Positions 24,820-37,230 of a stretch of DNA of 64,000 bases are shown here, one piece after another; position 1 is the stretch's first letter, and every line of letters begins with the position of its first letter. Under the pieces are notes generated by a model. The model was not told the origin of the DNA, made no database searches, and worked only from the letters and a program-made list of their open reading frames with translations. Source of the DNA: Vanilla planifolia. Its lineage: Eukaryota; Streptophyta; Magnoliopsida; Asparagales; Orchidaceae. Position numbers and translations under genes: made by a program. The stretch is from the NCBI GenBank assembly GCA_023846275.1, contig JAIUJO010000189.1, positions 72,501 to 136,500 of the forward strand. Direction: 5' to 3'.

Positions 24820-25195
24820 CTCAAGTGCACTTTGCACTAGCTGCAAGATTTCTAAAAACACATCCTCCTGAGATGACTCGTGAGAAAAAATGTTGTCAAA
24901 AGTGAAACAATAGTTTTGACCTGTTTACAAATAAAGCAAAAGAAAAAGGATCAGCTATAGAAGGCTCATCCTTACAGATTATAGTTTCCATAAGACATTA
25001 TAAAACAGATGAAAGCTTGCAGGTAATAATTTAAAAAAAAAATGTCCTTACCACTATACATCAAATCAATGCCTCTCCCAAGAGACTCAACACTTGTTGG
25101 ATATGAAATAACTGAACCATCTGCTCCCCTGGCATCAACGCCTGAAAAAAAAGGTCGTACTCTACAAAAAACTCGAATGTTTCCTTTTAGTTCCC
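24820..25195 (-). pseudogene. Kinesin-14 pseudogene: neck and first motor exons
   Basis: Two exons are well conserved. The first (about 25,195-25,052) encodes the neck/motor junction [14 protein letters not shown] and [14 protein letters not shown]. Its donor (GTAAGG) at 25,051 pairs with the acceptor (AAACAG) ending at 24,921, and together they restore the reading [11 protein letters not shown]. The second exon ends at 24,820 with SALE and an intact GTGGTA donor. In living relatives the next exon carries GYKVCIFAYGQTGSGKT. I searched the minus strand downstream by eye to about 18 kb and did not find it. The gypsy fossil begins within 1 kb of this break. Confidence 0.88.
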
Positions 25196-28100
25196 TCAAA
25201 ACATTAAAGCTCAGTAAAAGTATAATATGTGTCGTATAAATATCATATATGAATATATATTTTGGACATATGTCTTGTACAACTTTCCAATGTAATGGAG
25301 ATCAAAGGCTCTAAGATTTTAAGGAAAAAAGCTGTAAAGAAAAAAGAACTTTTTCTTTAAGACAACAGTCTAGGGTTCAAATGCCAGATTGCCAGTCAAA
25401 TTTTATGTGTTTCACTGCCCAATGATGCAGCTTTTATGAAAATATCAAAATATTAACAAACACTTTGGCATGGAGAAACATATCTTTGCAAATGGAGACA
25501 CATACTTGGCTTGTGGAAAAGAAGAAATTGAGTGATACACATGCATGGTTATTGGTTTGGGACAAAAACCAGAATTTCAAATAGTTTAAAACTAATTTTA
25601 GTCCAACACTTAGCCGAATTATTTGTTTGATTCAACTCAAGGTTTCAGCTAATCTTGGCTAAAATCAATCTCCACCACCCTCAACCTAATTTTTGCTTCC
25701 AAATCCATTATAAAATTACCTAAATACCTTCATTTTGTTACAATAAAAGAGCTCAGGTGGGTAAGTTAGAAAATGCTCTTGATAGCTACAATAATGGTTC
25801 TAATGGATTTGATTTACAAGAATTTGTGTCACCAAATTTCAAACACCAAAGAATGGTTTCACATTCAATTTCTCTTTTGTTAATATTTCTCTTGCTCAAT
25901 TATCCATAACACTACTTTTATGTTTATTCTTTTAATAATTTGCTAATTGATAACATAAATAAATATTGCTTAATTTAAATGTTTAATTATATAACATTGA
26001 TTTTGAATCTTATCCTTTTATTGTATTACCTACTTTTATCTTTTCAACAATACTGTTTTTAGTCACTTGGACAGATTATGGCCACTCAATTTTTAAACGA
26101 TATTTTTTTATAATTTATTTTTTGCATCACCTAGCCACACAGACAAGTGATCATTATTGTTTTTAATTGTGTTATTTATATCATTTCTTTTTTATTGCCC
26201 AACCCCATAGCTATATGGACAAATGGTGGCCTTATTAATTTTACAAAATATCCCATTTATTTTCATTAGTTCATTTCTTTTCAATGCTGCACGTGCACCT
26301 TATCAATAATTAAGCGCATTCGTGTTCTACACGCACAAGCTACCTGCACGTGTGGGTAGACCCTTGGCTCGGTCATAAATTTGTGCACCTCAGGAAGCAC
26401 GCTGGCAAAGATAGATGTTGCTAGGTGCAAAATTTGTAAAATTTGAGAAATTTTTAAAATTCAATCAAAATAACATTTTTTTGTTTTAAATTTAAAAATT
26501 GTATCCCAACCACTATATAAAAAGGTAGAAATAATGAATGAAATAATTAAAAAAATTCAAAAAAAATCTAAAACGTAAAAACTCATACAAATTCAGAACT
26601 TGAGAAATTCAGCGAGTTTTGGGAATCAGAACTTCGAAATTCAAAACCCTTTAAAGGAAATCTTCTTGGGGAATTCAACTTCCTTGTGGTAAAACCCCTC
26701 TTATCCTTCTCTTTCTCCTTCTTTCTTTGCTCACCATTATTACACTTCCACTTCTGTTGTTATCATTCTGAAAAAAAACCTGTTGACGAGGGTTCAAGAT
26801 GTGAAAACCTCACAAGCAGATCATTGATAATTGATTCTAATGACAATGACAATACTATTATTAGAGTCACAATTGTTGAAAGTCACCAACCATAATTTAT
26901 TAACAAAGTTTCTAGAACAAGTGCTACTTTGGAAGCATTAACAAGTGGCATGACTAAGAATTTTCAATAATAGCTCATGATGTTTCTCTGAAATTTTACA
27001 TTGGGCAACTAACAAGGAATGGAAGTAGCATGTCAACATCCCAACTAGCCTTATGCACAAGCACTCACATCAGAGGAGCAAGCACCTATAAGCCCCAAGT
27101 TATAGGGATCATGGTTCCATTTGCAAAAGGAAAAGAGCAAATCTAAGAAAAATTTAATGACAAAAAAAACCAATGATATCAAAAGTTACCTTGTTAGAGA
27201 AATATCTAAATCTTTTTACCACTCACATAGCTTTTATTGTTACTAACTCATAGTACTTCTAAGGCATTGTGACTACTATAGAGATCACAAAAAGCTCTTA
27301 AGTAAAGTCACTCACAACGTCAAAGGTTGTCAATGTTTGTTTGAAATGGAAAAACTTGACATGCAAACAAACAAAATATGCAAAATAATGGCACTTGCAT
27401 CCAACATCACGTGTATTACAAGAAAAAAGCTCATTGTCATTAGGGTTTTTGGAGAATATCTTTTGCAGTATTGATCTTTGATTCAAAATGCCAAGTTGTT
27501 GCTAAGGTTTTCACTCTATTATAAATATAAAGTTTCTATTATTTATACTATATTTATTGCATTCATTCTTCTATTATGACTACTTCTGGCTCAAGTATGG
27601 GATCTTTTGATCTATTGTACCCCCTTTGAGTTGCATAATGAACTATAGTATATAACTCTTCTATAGATTGTTATGAATTTTTTCTACCTACTTTTACAAA
27701 AAACTACAATGGAGTAAGTTTGAACTTTTATGATTATGAGTAAATATAAACAATAATTGTCCAAATCACTTAAAAATTTCTATTCACTACTTCATCCTTA
27801 TTTTTTGTTCATTATACTATAAGTGCACACACTTTTTAAAAAATAGTATTTTAAAACAAGGCTATTTTATCTTTGCAAAGTTTTGAAAAAATGAAAAAAA
27901 AAGTACAATTCAACTTCCTCTTGTGCATGTCTCAACTCTTCAAAAAAGAGCTAGCTTTCAACAACATTGTTACCACAAAAATTTCAACCATGTTCTATGG
28001 CAAATTACTAGACTAGAAAAAGACTGCTGATTAAAAGACATTTGTTTGATGACAAATTAAGCAATTGACATATTGATTTAAGCTATGATAGCACAACCAC

Positions 28101-28275
28101 TAAACTCTATTTCTCAGTATATAAATTAAGAGTGGTAGCATACAAACTTTTTAACAAAACACAGAGTTAGAATGAAAATAATTGAGGCAAAATTACATGA
28201 AGAAAAAGTTTTGTTTTTTAATTTGGTGGAGTGAATTTATATGATAATAAATTCAATTTAAATTGATAATCTCAC
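25196..28275. other. Interval replacing kinesin coiled-coil exons
   Basis: In intact relatives roughly 150 coiled-coil residues lie between the QEYN..QQYN exon and the ELKGN exon. No such coding text is visible here on the minus strand. Instead there is A+T-rich sequence, a TATA-like word (CTATATAAAAAGG at about 26,513), a CT-rich patch near 26,690-26,740 and an unidentified plus-strand frame at 26,686-26,895. The last three, together with a GCACGTG-rich segment at 26,280-26,360, suggest an inserted foreign block, but I cannot name it. Confidence 0.45.
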
Positions 28276-29576
28276 CCTCATATTCTCAAGTTGTTTCCTA
28301 AGCAAGCTAGCTTTATCCATTAATCTAGTAATAATTTCCACTAATGCATTTTTCTCCTTCTGCAACTTTTATATAGTATTACGATTCTTGATAGCATCAG
28401 CCTGTAGCTCAAGGTTATATTGTTGCAAGCAATTGTTGTACTCTTGTAGTAGTTGGTTTGTCCCTTAAATTATTTTTATCTATGTAGTAACAAAATACAG
28501 AATATATCAAAAAAAAATATATATAAATATTTCTTTCAATTATGTTCAAAAATGCATGTTGCTCTACATGACTATTAAAATGATTTATTTTTTATGTAGC
28601 TTTCTCAAGATGTTCCATGAGACAATAACGTTCAGAAGTAGCCCTTGCTTCAGCTTCTTTCTCCTGAGCTTTAATGGCAACCTGATTTGTTTCATGAGTA
28701 TTATCGCTATATATAAGTCAATAAAGAAACTATGTTTAATTTTTAGAAGGTACCAATTTGTTGGACTCCTCCCTCTTAAGATTCTTCTCTAAGGACACCT
28801 TCATTGCCTGGTATTCCTCAATCAGTGAAGTAAACTCTTCTATTTTGGAATTCATTTGGGATTCTAAAAAGAAATGAAAATTTCCAAAGTTTAATAGTAA
28901 AAAATATTCATCATCACATGAAAATGTAAATTGAAAACATTCACCAATTTTAGAATGCTTTCTCTTTTTTGACTCCAACAAACTATTCAGCTCTTCTTGT
29001 ATCGCAAGATAACAATCTTCCAGAGCAATGTACCAACTAATACAGGACTTTAGCCTCTTGATGTAGTTTCTCATATCATTCATCCTTCCCTACAAAAATA
29101 AAACTGTAAAAATTAGAATAAACACAATTACTCAAGAAAAAAAAGAGACAAATTGTTATTGTAACATAAAGATTAGGAAGCCTAGTTGCCTGGACATTTG
29201 CTTTGCTTCTAAGCTTTGATTTCTCAGACAGTAACTTCCTTACATCCTCCCTTGAGTTAAACACAACCCCAGCACCACCACAATCTCCATTAAGCTGGCA
29301 GTATCGGGAACACCTCCATTACCCACACATATTGTATGCATACTTGATGGAGGTTGGCGACAATGCACGAAGTTTGCCTTTCCTACCATATTTTCGCCTC
29401 CAATCTTCTATCGCCTATTTAACTGTGATTCGTCTAAGTTCTCGCTCTTCTCCAAATCAATATACACGTAGGAATTCCAAGCCAATGAGAACACTAGCCC
29501 TAGAAAGGATTGAGTGGCTTCGAGAAACATTATACCCAGCGGTCAGCGGGAGTTTATTCTGGTTCCTCGTGTGCAT

Positions 29577-29870
29577 CGTCAATGAGAGAAAAAAGATCCA
29601 ACAGAGCTACAAAAGGGTAGGGCTGAAGTGGAACCCTGATGAGGTGTAGCGGTTGGATGAGGAACTGAAGACAGAAAGCATCAGACAAACAAATTGCAGA
29701 CCGAAGAAGAAGAAACAAAACCTTTTCTTTATCTTTCTGAGGAATTGTTTGGTCTCGAGAACGACGATACTCTTTCTCTTCCCTTCTATACACGAGCGTA
29801 GGGGCGAGCTTCGGGATTTGTAATTTATTGAAACGAGCATGCCAGAGATTTCGAAATGACCCAAACATGC
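29577..29870 (-). promoter_or_regulatory. Probable 5' leader region of the kinesin-14 pseudogene
   Basis: Upstream of the ATG at 29,576 the minus strand is pyrimidine-rich and less A+T-rich than the surroundings, as plant leaders often are. The open frames that cross it (29,554-29,868 and 29,607-29,864, minus) have no recognisable domain and are best read as leader. I see no convincing TATA box. Confidence 0.4.
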
Positions 29871-30092
29871 CCTATTAATAATTAAACGACGAACGAATCA
29901 ACTATATGTATTTTCTTTCAAATAAATATTATTCAGCAAAAAAAGAAAAAAAAAATAGAAATAACATTTAAAAACCCAACTAAACGAAAAAAATGATTGC
30001 ATTAATTTTTTTAGCTTAAATTTGAAAATGAGAGATTACAAAATAAAGCTTTGAAAAAAGAATATTAAAAATGAGTTTTATATAAATAAATA

Positions 30093-30129
<37 letters not shown>

Positions 30130-31154
30130 AAAAATTAGAGATTGAGAAAAAAAGAAACAATATTTAAAATTTTGTTATTAGTCTAGACAAATTTTATCTT
30201 GAACTTAATATTATTTTTTAATATGATATTATGATTTTGTCTTGTTATTTTTGTGTAAATTTTTAATAAATTAATATCTATGATAATAAATATGTAAAAA
30301 AGCGTCATATTAATATTTGAATCAAGATGAATTGTGACATCATGGTCTATTTCATCGACCATACTAGTCTATGATAGTGATTGTCCATTCATCATTGCTC
30401 TTTGTCCATTGTTCTCTTAGTGATAGAATGAATTGTTACACTACACTTTAACTAATTTGGGCATAATTTTTATACTAAAATAAATAATATCTCATATAAT
30501 GATGATTTTTCTACTAAGCAAAATACCTTTTTGAGTATCAATGTTCTCTAGTATTTCTGTTACACTCTTGTGTTTGATGAGTCAAGCATAAATGTTTATA
30601 TATAATATTGGCTTGCTTTAACTTAAATTATTAATATTCAATTAAGTAAAGCCATGAACTTTAAATGCCTAAAAAGTAGTCTTTAAGGCTCTTGGAGTCA
30701 TGGCAAGCTTCAAGGAAATTGAAGATATGTACTAAAATTTTTATACTTGAATTTCTCTTTATTTTTCTTGAATTTAGTATGTCCAAATTTTGAAAAGATG
30801 TCGCACATTAGTAGTATTAATATTTGAAAATGTTATAAGTTTAATAATTATTGAATTTTGATTTTTGGGCCAAGCATTAATGATGGAAAGTATAGACATT
30901 AGTATTTGATTTTTTAAAATTATTTAAGAATTATTTTTCATGAATTTCTTTTCATAATTGTTTAGGACACTTGTAACACCATCATAATATAAAATTTTTT
31001 TGGTACACTTATTTTCAAAATTTTGGCCCAAACATTCTCACAAAATACTATAAAACCACTTTAGGTTTGGGATTTTTCGTTGTAGCATTGGGCGGGTCGA
31101 CCCTACTTGACCACTAGCTCGCCCAGGATTTAGGGATTAAAAAAATAAAACAAA
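29871..31154. other. Unassigned A+T-rich stretch
   Basis: Apart from the AT run at 30,099-30,126, I see no gene, repeat pair or element domain. Confidence 0.5.
30099..30126. repeat. (AT)n microsatellite
   Basis: Twenty-eight bases of uninterrupted AT repeats. Confidence 0.95.
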
Positions 31155-31765
31155 AATTGTTTGATGGACGCGAAGCGGCGAGCAAAGCCCGAAGGCGAAG
31201 GACAAAGCCTGTAGGGAAAGCTAAACAGAACAGCGCGTAATCAACCCGAAGGGAAACTGAAAGGAACAATGCGACTTCAAGTCAACCAGGACCAAGTAAT
31301 TAAACCTTGGTCGAGGCAGGCGGTAGCCAACCCCAAACAGCTGGGGAGATAAGCGAGCAGGAATCCTTATGGTGCGTAATGGCAACGTATTTTCTGCAAC
31401 GTGGGACTAAATTCACATCTGATCTTCAAGGAACGCGGAAGGGCAGGAGCGATCCGACGGCTTAGGTTAATCATGGTAAAATGATGCAATTAAACAGCAC
31501 AATGATAAGAAGGGGAATCGAACTTGAGCAGAATTACGAGACCATTAGAAACAACTGCAGCAAACATTTCAATACGAATAGTTTTTGGACAGCATATCCT
31601 AATACATGTAGGAGAAACCCATGCTCAATCCAATGGCCCAGAACAAGGCTGCCTACATCCAACAGCCAGAATTGATATCGAACGGTAAATTCGAAATTCA
31701 TTCAGAAACGTCCATTTTAGGATCCAAATTGAATAGTGACTGCTATGTGTCCGTTACCAAATGGC
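31155..31765 (-). repeat. Interspersed repeat family 2, copy B
   Basis: This is the reverse complement of the block at 4,610-5,175, with all landmarks in order. It is clearly richer in G+C than anything within several kilobases, especially 31,165-31,340 (GGACGCGAAGCGGCGAGC and neighbours). The plus-strand open frame 31,481-31,675 lies inside and is not supported as a gene. The higher CG content suggests a younger or less deaminated copy than the one near 4.8 kb. I cannot assign it to a named class. Confidence 0.75.
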
Positions 31766-34335
31766 TAGTTCATTTTGAGTAGTTGGGAGTGGATTTAGAG
31801 CTCAAATTTGAGCTTTATAAATAGCGAAAGATGAAGAAATCTAACAGGTTATAATTGATGATGTTAATCAAGACCTATCAAAATTCTATAATACCTCAAA
31901 TCAGATAATTTTGTTAAATCTATTTCTTCAATTTAAAAAGAAATTAATTAATATATATTATACTTTGAGATGTCAATAATGCATCACAAGGATTTTGATC
32001 TCTTAAGGAGATTCCTTTCATATAAAGTTAAGTTGATGTAACATCATAACTTTTAATATCAGTTCAACTTTTAAAAATATTTTGGATAATACTTGAAATA
32101 TTGTTACAAATTTATCAATTTGATTTTGATTTTAATAAGTGCTTTAGAAAGATATATTATTTAAAATATCAAAAAAGATTAAAAAAATCAAAATAAAAAA
32201 AGAAATGAAGAGTTTAATAAGTAACTTATATTAAATTTTGTCTAAAATCATTTGGAGTCCATTTGATATTAAAAATGGACAGATTATCAACATAGAGATC
32301 CCATCCATTTTTCTAATGATGTTATTAGTTTATAATTATCTTTATACTTTTAAAATTTTTTATTAAAATAATTATTGAAATTATTATGAAAAATTTTCCC
32401 ATCTTATATGACAATGCTTAAATGAATATTTTTGCATGCCAAACATGTCACGTCATATAAAAAAATATGCAAGAAATTAAATACCAGAGCAATATATAGT
32501 ATATAACTTAACATCTACATCCAAATATTAAAGTTGCCAAAATATATATTTATAATTTAATCTAGTTTATATGTTAAAGGCTACTAATTTATATTTTTAT
32601 CAACCACTAAGCATATGTACAAAAAAATTCATAGTCACCTAACTTGAAATTTAATATTGTCACATGCCAAATTACCCAATTTGGAAAAGCCCCAATTTTC
32701 GGGATTTCACAAAAGTTTGTCGACATAGTTTGTTTAAATTCTCAAATAATAGAAAACAATACTTTTAATTTTTTATTGCATTTTTTAATACATACTTTCA
32801 CAATAAAATCTCATATTTTGAAGTTTTAATTTGGACCATTTGCCATAAAAATCACTTTATGTCTATGATTTTCTAAATCGACAAAATTGTCCATTTACTC
32901 CACTTAAATACACTAAACTTCAACAAAATGAAGATAATAGTATACGCAATATTTCTTTAAAGTTTCTTAACATATTCGTAGCCACTAGTGGCTATTTCAC
33001 GAGTATTTGATCACTAATTAATTTTAGAATAAATTGGATTTTAAAAAATTTGAAAATACTATATTTTAATCAAAATTTTAAACAAAATCTAGTTTTCGTA
33101 AATCTTTTGATACAAACGATGTCCAAATTTTTTTAACAAATTGTAAAACTCATAAAACTATACTACACATAATTTTTTCTGATTTTTTTAAATATTGTTT
33201 AATATTTAAATAATTTTTTTAATAAAAAAGAATTTTTTTCTACAAAATGTGTCATTTTTTATATTTTTTATTTTTAAAGATCATCATTTATTTTAATATT
33301 TTTCACCCAAAAATATTTAAAGTAATATTTTTCCATAATTTAAATCCTTTTTTGTGACCAATTTAATTCCAAATTTTATGATATTACAATAATAAATTCT
33401 TAAAAAATTGATATTCCTTATTTAATATTCTTCTTCTTCCTCCGTAGGACTCGTATCCCATCTTTTAAAAATTTATAATGTTTTATAAAGTAGTAATAAA
33501 TCACTAAAAGTTATAAAGTTTATAAAATTATTTTTTAATATACTTTTTGACTTTTAATGAAAATAATGTATCTCCTTTCTCTTTAATCTCTGTTTCACCA
33601 TCCAATAAATGCACTTAATTAATTTAGGTTGTAGATAATGAGATTAATCATAATAAAAATTTATTAAATAATACTCATAATATTAAAATATTATATTATT
33701 ATAATTAATTCCATAATTTGAGTCCTAATAGATCCATCATAATAAAGTCGACTTGTACGATTGGATCATCTACAGCCTATTAGATCATTTAATTTAATCC
33801 ATTTAATTGTTCAATGTATGTCTAATGGATGATAGATTTTTCCAACTTCTCTATTTGACTTGTGATAATTCCTCTTATGTCAAAGTCATACTATTCAACC
33901 CGCATGTAAGATCATTAAATGCTCATTGAAAGATTATTGGATTGTCTATCGAGCATTCGATAAAGACTCACAACACAAATGTTGAAAAATTATTAGATTG
34001 TTTGATGTTTTTCATTAGATCATTCAATCTTTTGTTGGTTTATTTATTGGTCCCATTGAATATATAACGAAGACTTTGTTTATTTCTTGTATTTTCTTTA
34101 AATCATCAAATTCCCTTCTACAGTTATGTTTTTATGCACATTAGGCTTTGTTCTCTTTACAAATCTTTCATACATGACTCCACAACAAAAAAAAGGAAAC
34201 ATTTATAGCTTGCATGAACATACTTATACTTTCAGCTTAGATCTTTACTAGATCTCTTCAAAATCAATTGTAAATCATGAGGAAAACTTACCTTGTTTCT
34301 TTTAATTAGATTTTTCCCATAGTGATCCTTTAATT
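31766..34335. other. Unassigned A+T-rich stretch
   Basis: No gene, repeat pair or element domain is recognised. The open frame at 32,644-32,829 looks like chance. Confidence 0.5.
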
Positions 34336-36190
34336 CATTTTCTTTTCTTCTCTACAACTAACTAGGAGTTATTACCAAAGCTTATACAATCTCTCTTTTT
34401 GATAACAAAGTGCATATGTAATAGTCTTTTTCATTAACTTAAAAATTCCTTCTAAATTAGTTTAAATTATTTAGTTTGTGTATGTCATATTTGAAACTTG
34501 AGAATTTATTGATGAATAAGCTTTTTAAAAAGCATGCCAAGATAGTAATGATAGAATACAAAATCTGAGTATATTATCATGAAGGTTTCAATTTGAGAAA
34601 TCTGTATGTATATGGTTTATATTTTTCAAAAACTATTTAAAATTTGTATTAATATTTAAAATTTTATAAAATATAAAAATACAATAAATTTAGATTAAAT
34701 AATAAAATAATCCTCTTATAAAATAATAGGATGGCTCTATTGTCACGTGCATTTTGGCAAAGTTCAGTATTGCATAAATGAAGCATGAAGAGAAAGAGCT
34801 TAGGGAGAGTGTTAAAGGAGATTTGGCTTGACATCTTGTAGGAATTCAAAGAAAACATAGAGAAAAAGAAAAAAAACCTAAATGAAGAAACAAAATTTTT
34901 GACCTCACTTTATTGGAATCACATGTTAAGGTAAGTTCCTAATTGAGTTCATCTTCATAAATCATATATTTGTTATTTGGGGTGTTTTGGAAGAGGTTCT
35001 TGTGTGATTTTGGTGGATTTATGGTTGAGTTTGTTATTTGTTTAATTGTTATGATTCAACCAAACAATCAACCAAATTATTTCGTACAATCTATAAAACA
35101 TGACCAGTGATGGGGCTTTGGCCTTGTGTAAATGGCTCAATTAGTTGATCATTGTTCTAGTACACTAAATTAACCAGACAAATGCAATTGATTTAGGAAA
35201 GAGATGACAACAATTGCCTTATTCAAACATTTCTTTGACAAGTGATCATTAACATCGTACAAGTATGATGAGCTAGGTGATTACATGAATAAGATGGGTT
35301 TAGAAGAAGGCCTAATAGAGATTTCCCATATAATCGATAATTTGGCCTATGTATACCATGGATCATATGATGTGATATAGAGATCATACCATATGATATG
35401 AAGCTAAAAATGTTAAAGTATACAATCTTGTTTAAAGATTATTTGAAATAGTTTTTGTAAGTGCTTTTTTATAAAAAGTGGCAGTGACGACAAAATATAA
35501 TATGAATTGTATAAAAAAATGAGAAGAGAAGCTAAAGGAAAAGGTGTGTCCATGGAAGCGATATCTCAAAACCATTAGATACGTTAACTAATTAATTATG
35601 ATATAAGAGAGTTGCTTTACTAGACTCCACTCTATCATTATGTAATGACATCATGATATGAGCATTAACATACCAAGTTATCATTTGCATATGCTTTAAT
35701 ATTAAAATATTCCTTTACTATTATTAATATATAGATGTATACAAAAAGATTATTATTTAAAAATTAAGTAAATATTTATTAAAGCATAAGTGAGGTAAAT
35801 TCAGTCGATGTAATATAACTAGATTAAAACGATACAAAAATCACATGCAAAGCAATAAAGATTTACATAGTAATATATCCAAACAAATTAAAAAATGAAA
35901 AGAAATAAGATAAATTATATGTGAAAGTTGTATTCCAGGCCACTAAGATAAATAAGTATAATATCTTGAATCATCAAATTAGATATGAACCAAAATGTTT
36001 ATGAGAGCATGTCGAACACTTAGAAAATAATATTTAAAATTATAAAAAATAATACTTAAATAGTTAAATCTCATGGAGATGAGTACAACCACATTTGTTT
36101 CATGTCGATCCCCTTGTTTCAAATTATAGTAAATTACCAACATAAATAATCACAAATAATAATGAAGTATTCTCCTAATATTAAGTAAAA
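34336..36190 (-). repeat. Long direct repeat (3' LTR) of gypsy fossil
   Basis: This block aligns in direct orientation with 39,310-41,093. Both begin CATTTTCTTTTCTTCTC and share long collinear text such as GAGTATATTATCATGAAGG, GCATGAAGAGAAAGAGC and GAGATGAGTACAACCA. Identity is roughly 90% by eye, and the right copy is shorter by about 70 bases in the middle. Because the coding traces between them are on the minus strand, this left copy is the downstream LTR. The 61-64-codon frames inside have no meaning. The exact outer edges and target-site duplications could not be fixed. Confidence 0.75.
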
Positions 36191-37230
36191 TATAACAAAG
36201 CTAAAAAAGTTAAATTGAATTAATGAATATATCCAAATAAAAATTATATAAAAATCACATGAGAAGAGATTTAGAGTTACATAACAAACAAACAAAATGG
36301 ATGAAAAATATTTGAAGAAAATGACATAAATAGTACAAGAAAGTTACTCTCCAAAACCATAAAGAGATTGAATGTAATATTCCTGATCATGAAACCACGT
36401 AGTAATTAAAATGACTTATAAGGTTTTTAAAAAAACAAAAAAATAAAATATTCTAAACTATAAAATTATTTTCTAAATAGATCGAGTAGTTGAAGCATTT
36501 AGATCAGACATCATTTGGAACTACTTTAAATTAACATAATAAATAAGCATTAATACTAATAATTATTATTTTAATATTAATAAATTTTTATTAAAGAAGA
36601 AATTATATAAATTGATGCAATATAATATTATCAAATTGAAGCAAAAATGTGAAAAAATGAGATAAATATTTCATGATAGTTATATTCCAACTTGCTAAAG
36701 AGATAAAAAATAAAATACTCAAACTTGAAATTCGATGAGAATAAAATGTCCAATAAATTAGGTCAAAACCTAAAAAAATATTTAAAATTATTAAAATAAC
36801 AATGTAATAGAATAAAGTATATCATGATGAGTCAAAAAGTTTGTTTCTTCATGATTGGATCTTGTTTGGAGTTATAGTGAATTATTAGAAACAAAATAAT
36901 ACAATTTAGCTATAATATTAACTATATATATATATATTAAAGATGTAATAAGATAAATTGAGACAATATAATCATGCCAATTTGAAACCTTGTCAAGGTT
37001 ATAAGAGAGGTGATTTAATGTCAAATATTTATACAACTAAATTTGATGAGAAAAATTCGAAGAAATAAGGTAAATTATCTGAGAAAATAATTCCAATATT
37101 TTAAATAGATAAATATTTCAATATATAAAAAAATAATTATTTATTTTGTGAGAGCTTATCTATATTAGTCCAACAACTATTGTTTCATGTCAAATGAACT
37201 TATTATGGAATTATAGTGAAACATGATATC
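35757..37230. repeat. Degenerate tandem array, about 330-390 base units
   Basis: Four diverged units follow each other. One anchor, like CAAATTATAGTAAATTACCAACA, recurs near 36,119, 36,510, 36,873 and 37,205. Another, like GATAAATTGAxxCAATATAAT, recurs near 35,790, 36,215, 36,610 and 36,950. The first unit is shared with the right LTR copy (40,640-41,090). The later units exist only on the left, between that LTR and the reverse transcriptase traces. Confidence 0.65.

Larger units (their letters stand above)
24820..29576 (-). pseudogene. Decayed kinesin-14 gene (ATK1/ATK5-like), minus strand, truncated before the motor core
   Basis: Kinesin-14 family proteins are minus-end-directed microtubule motors of the spindle. 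The start is at 29,576: MHTRNQNKLP resembles the family's usual MxxRNQNRPP opening. Preserved blocks are the N-terminal region (29,576-29,190), 29,089-28,945 (YIKRLKSCISWY, as in family members), 28,863-28,754 (EEFTSLIEEYQAMK), about 28,698-28,606 (coiled coil), 28,464-28,276 (QEYNNCLQQYNLELQ), about 25,195-25,052 ([14 protein letters not shown], the start of the motor domain) and 24,920-24,820 ([17 protein letters not shown]). Several joins keep phase exactly: 28,945/28,863 and 25,052/24,920. An in-frame TAA lies at 28,371-28,369, and the first block contains frame changes and stops. About 150 residues of coiled coil are missing, and the P-loop exon is absent after 24,820. The product cannot be a motor, so this is an unprocessed pseudogene. 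Confidence 0.88.

Noticed and set aside
26686-26895. Plus-strand 69-codon frame after a TATA-like word as a small gene
   Set aside because: There is no homology and no continuation, and the residues after the CT-rich start look arbitrary.
24820-29576. A functional truncated kinesin (motorless isoform)
   Set aside because: Frame changes and stops in the first block and an in-frame stop at 28,369-28,371 rule out a continuous product.
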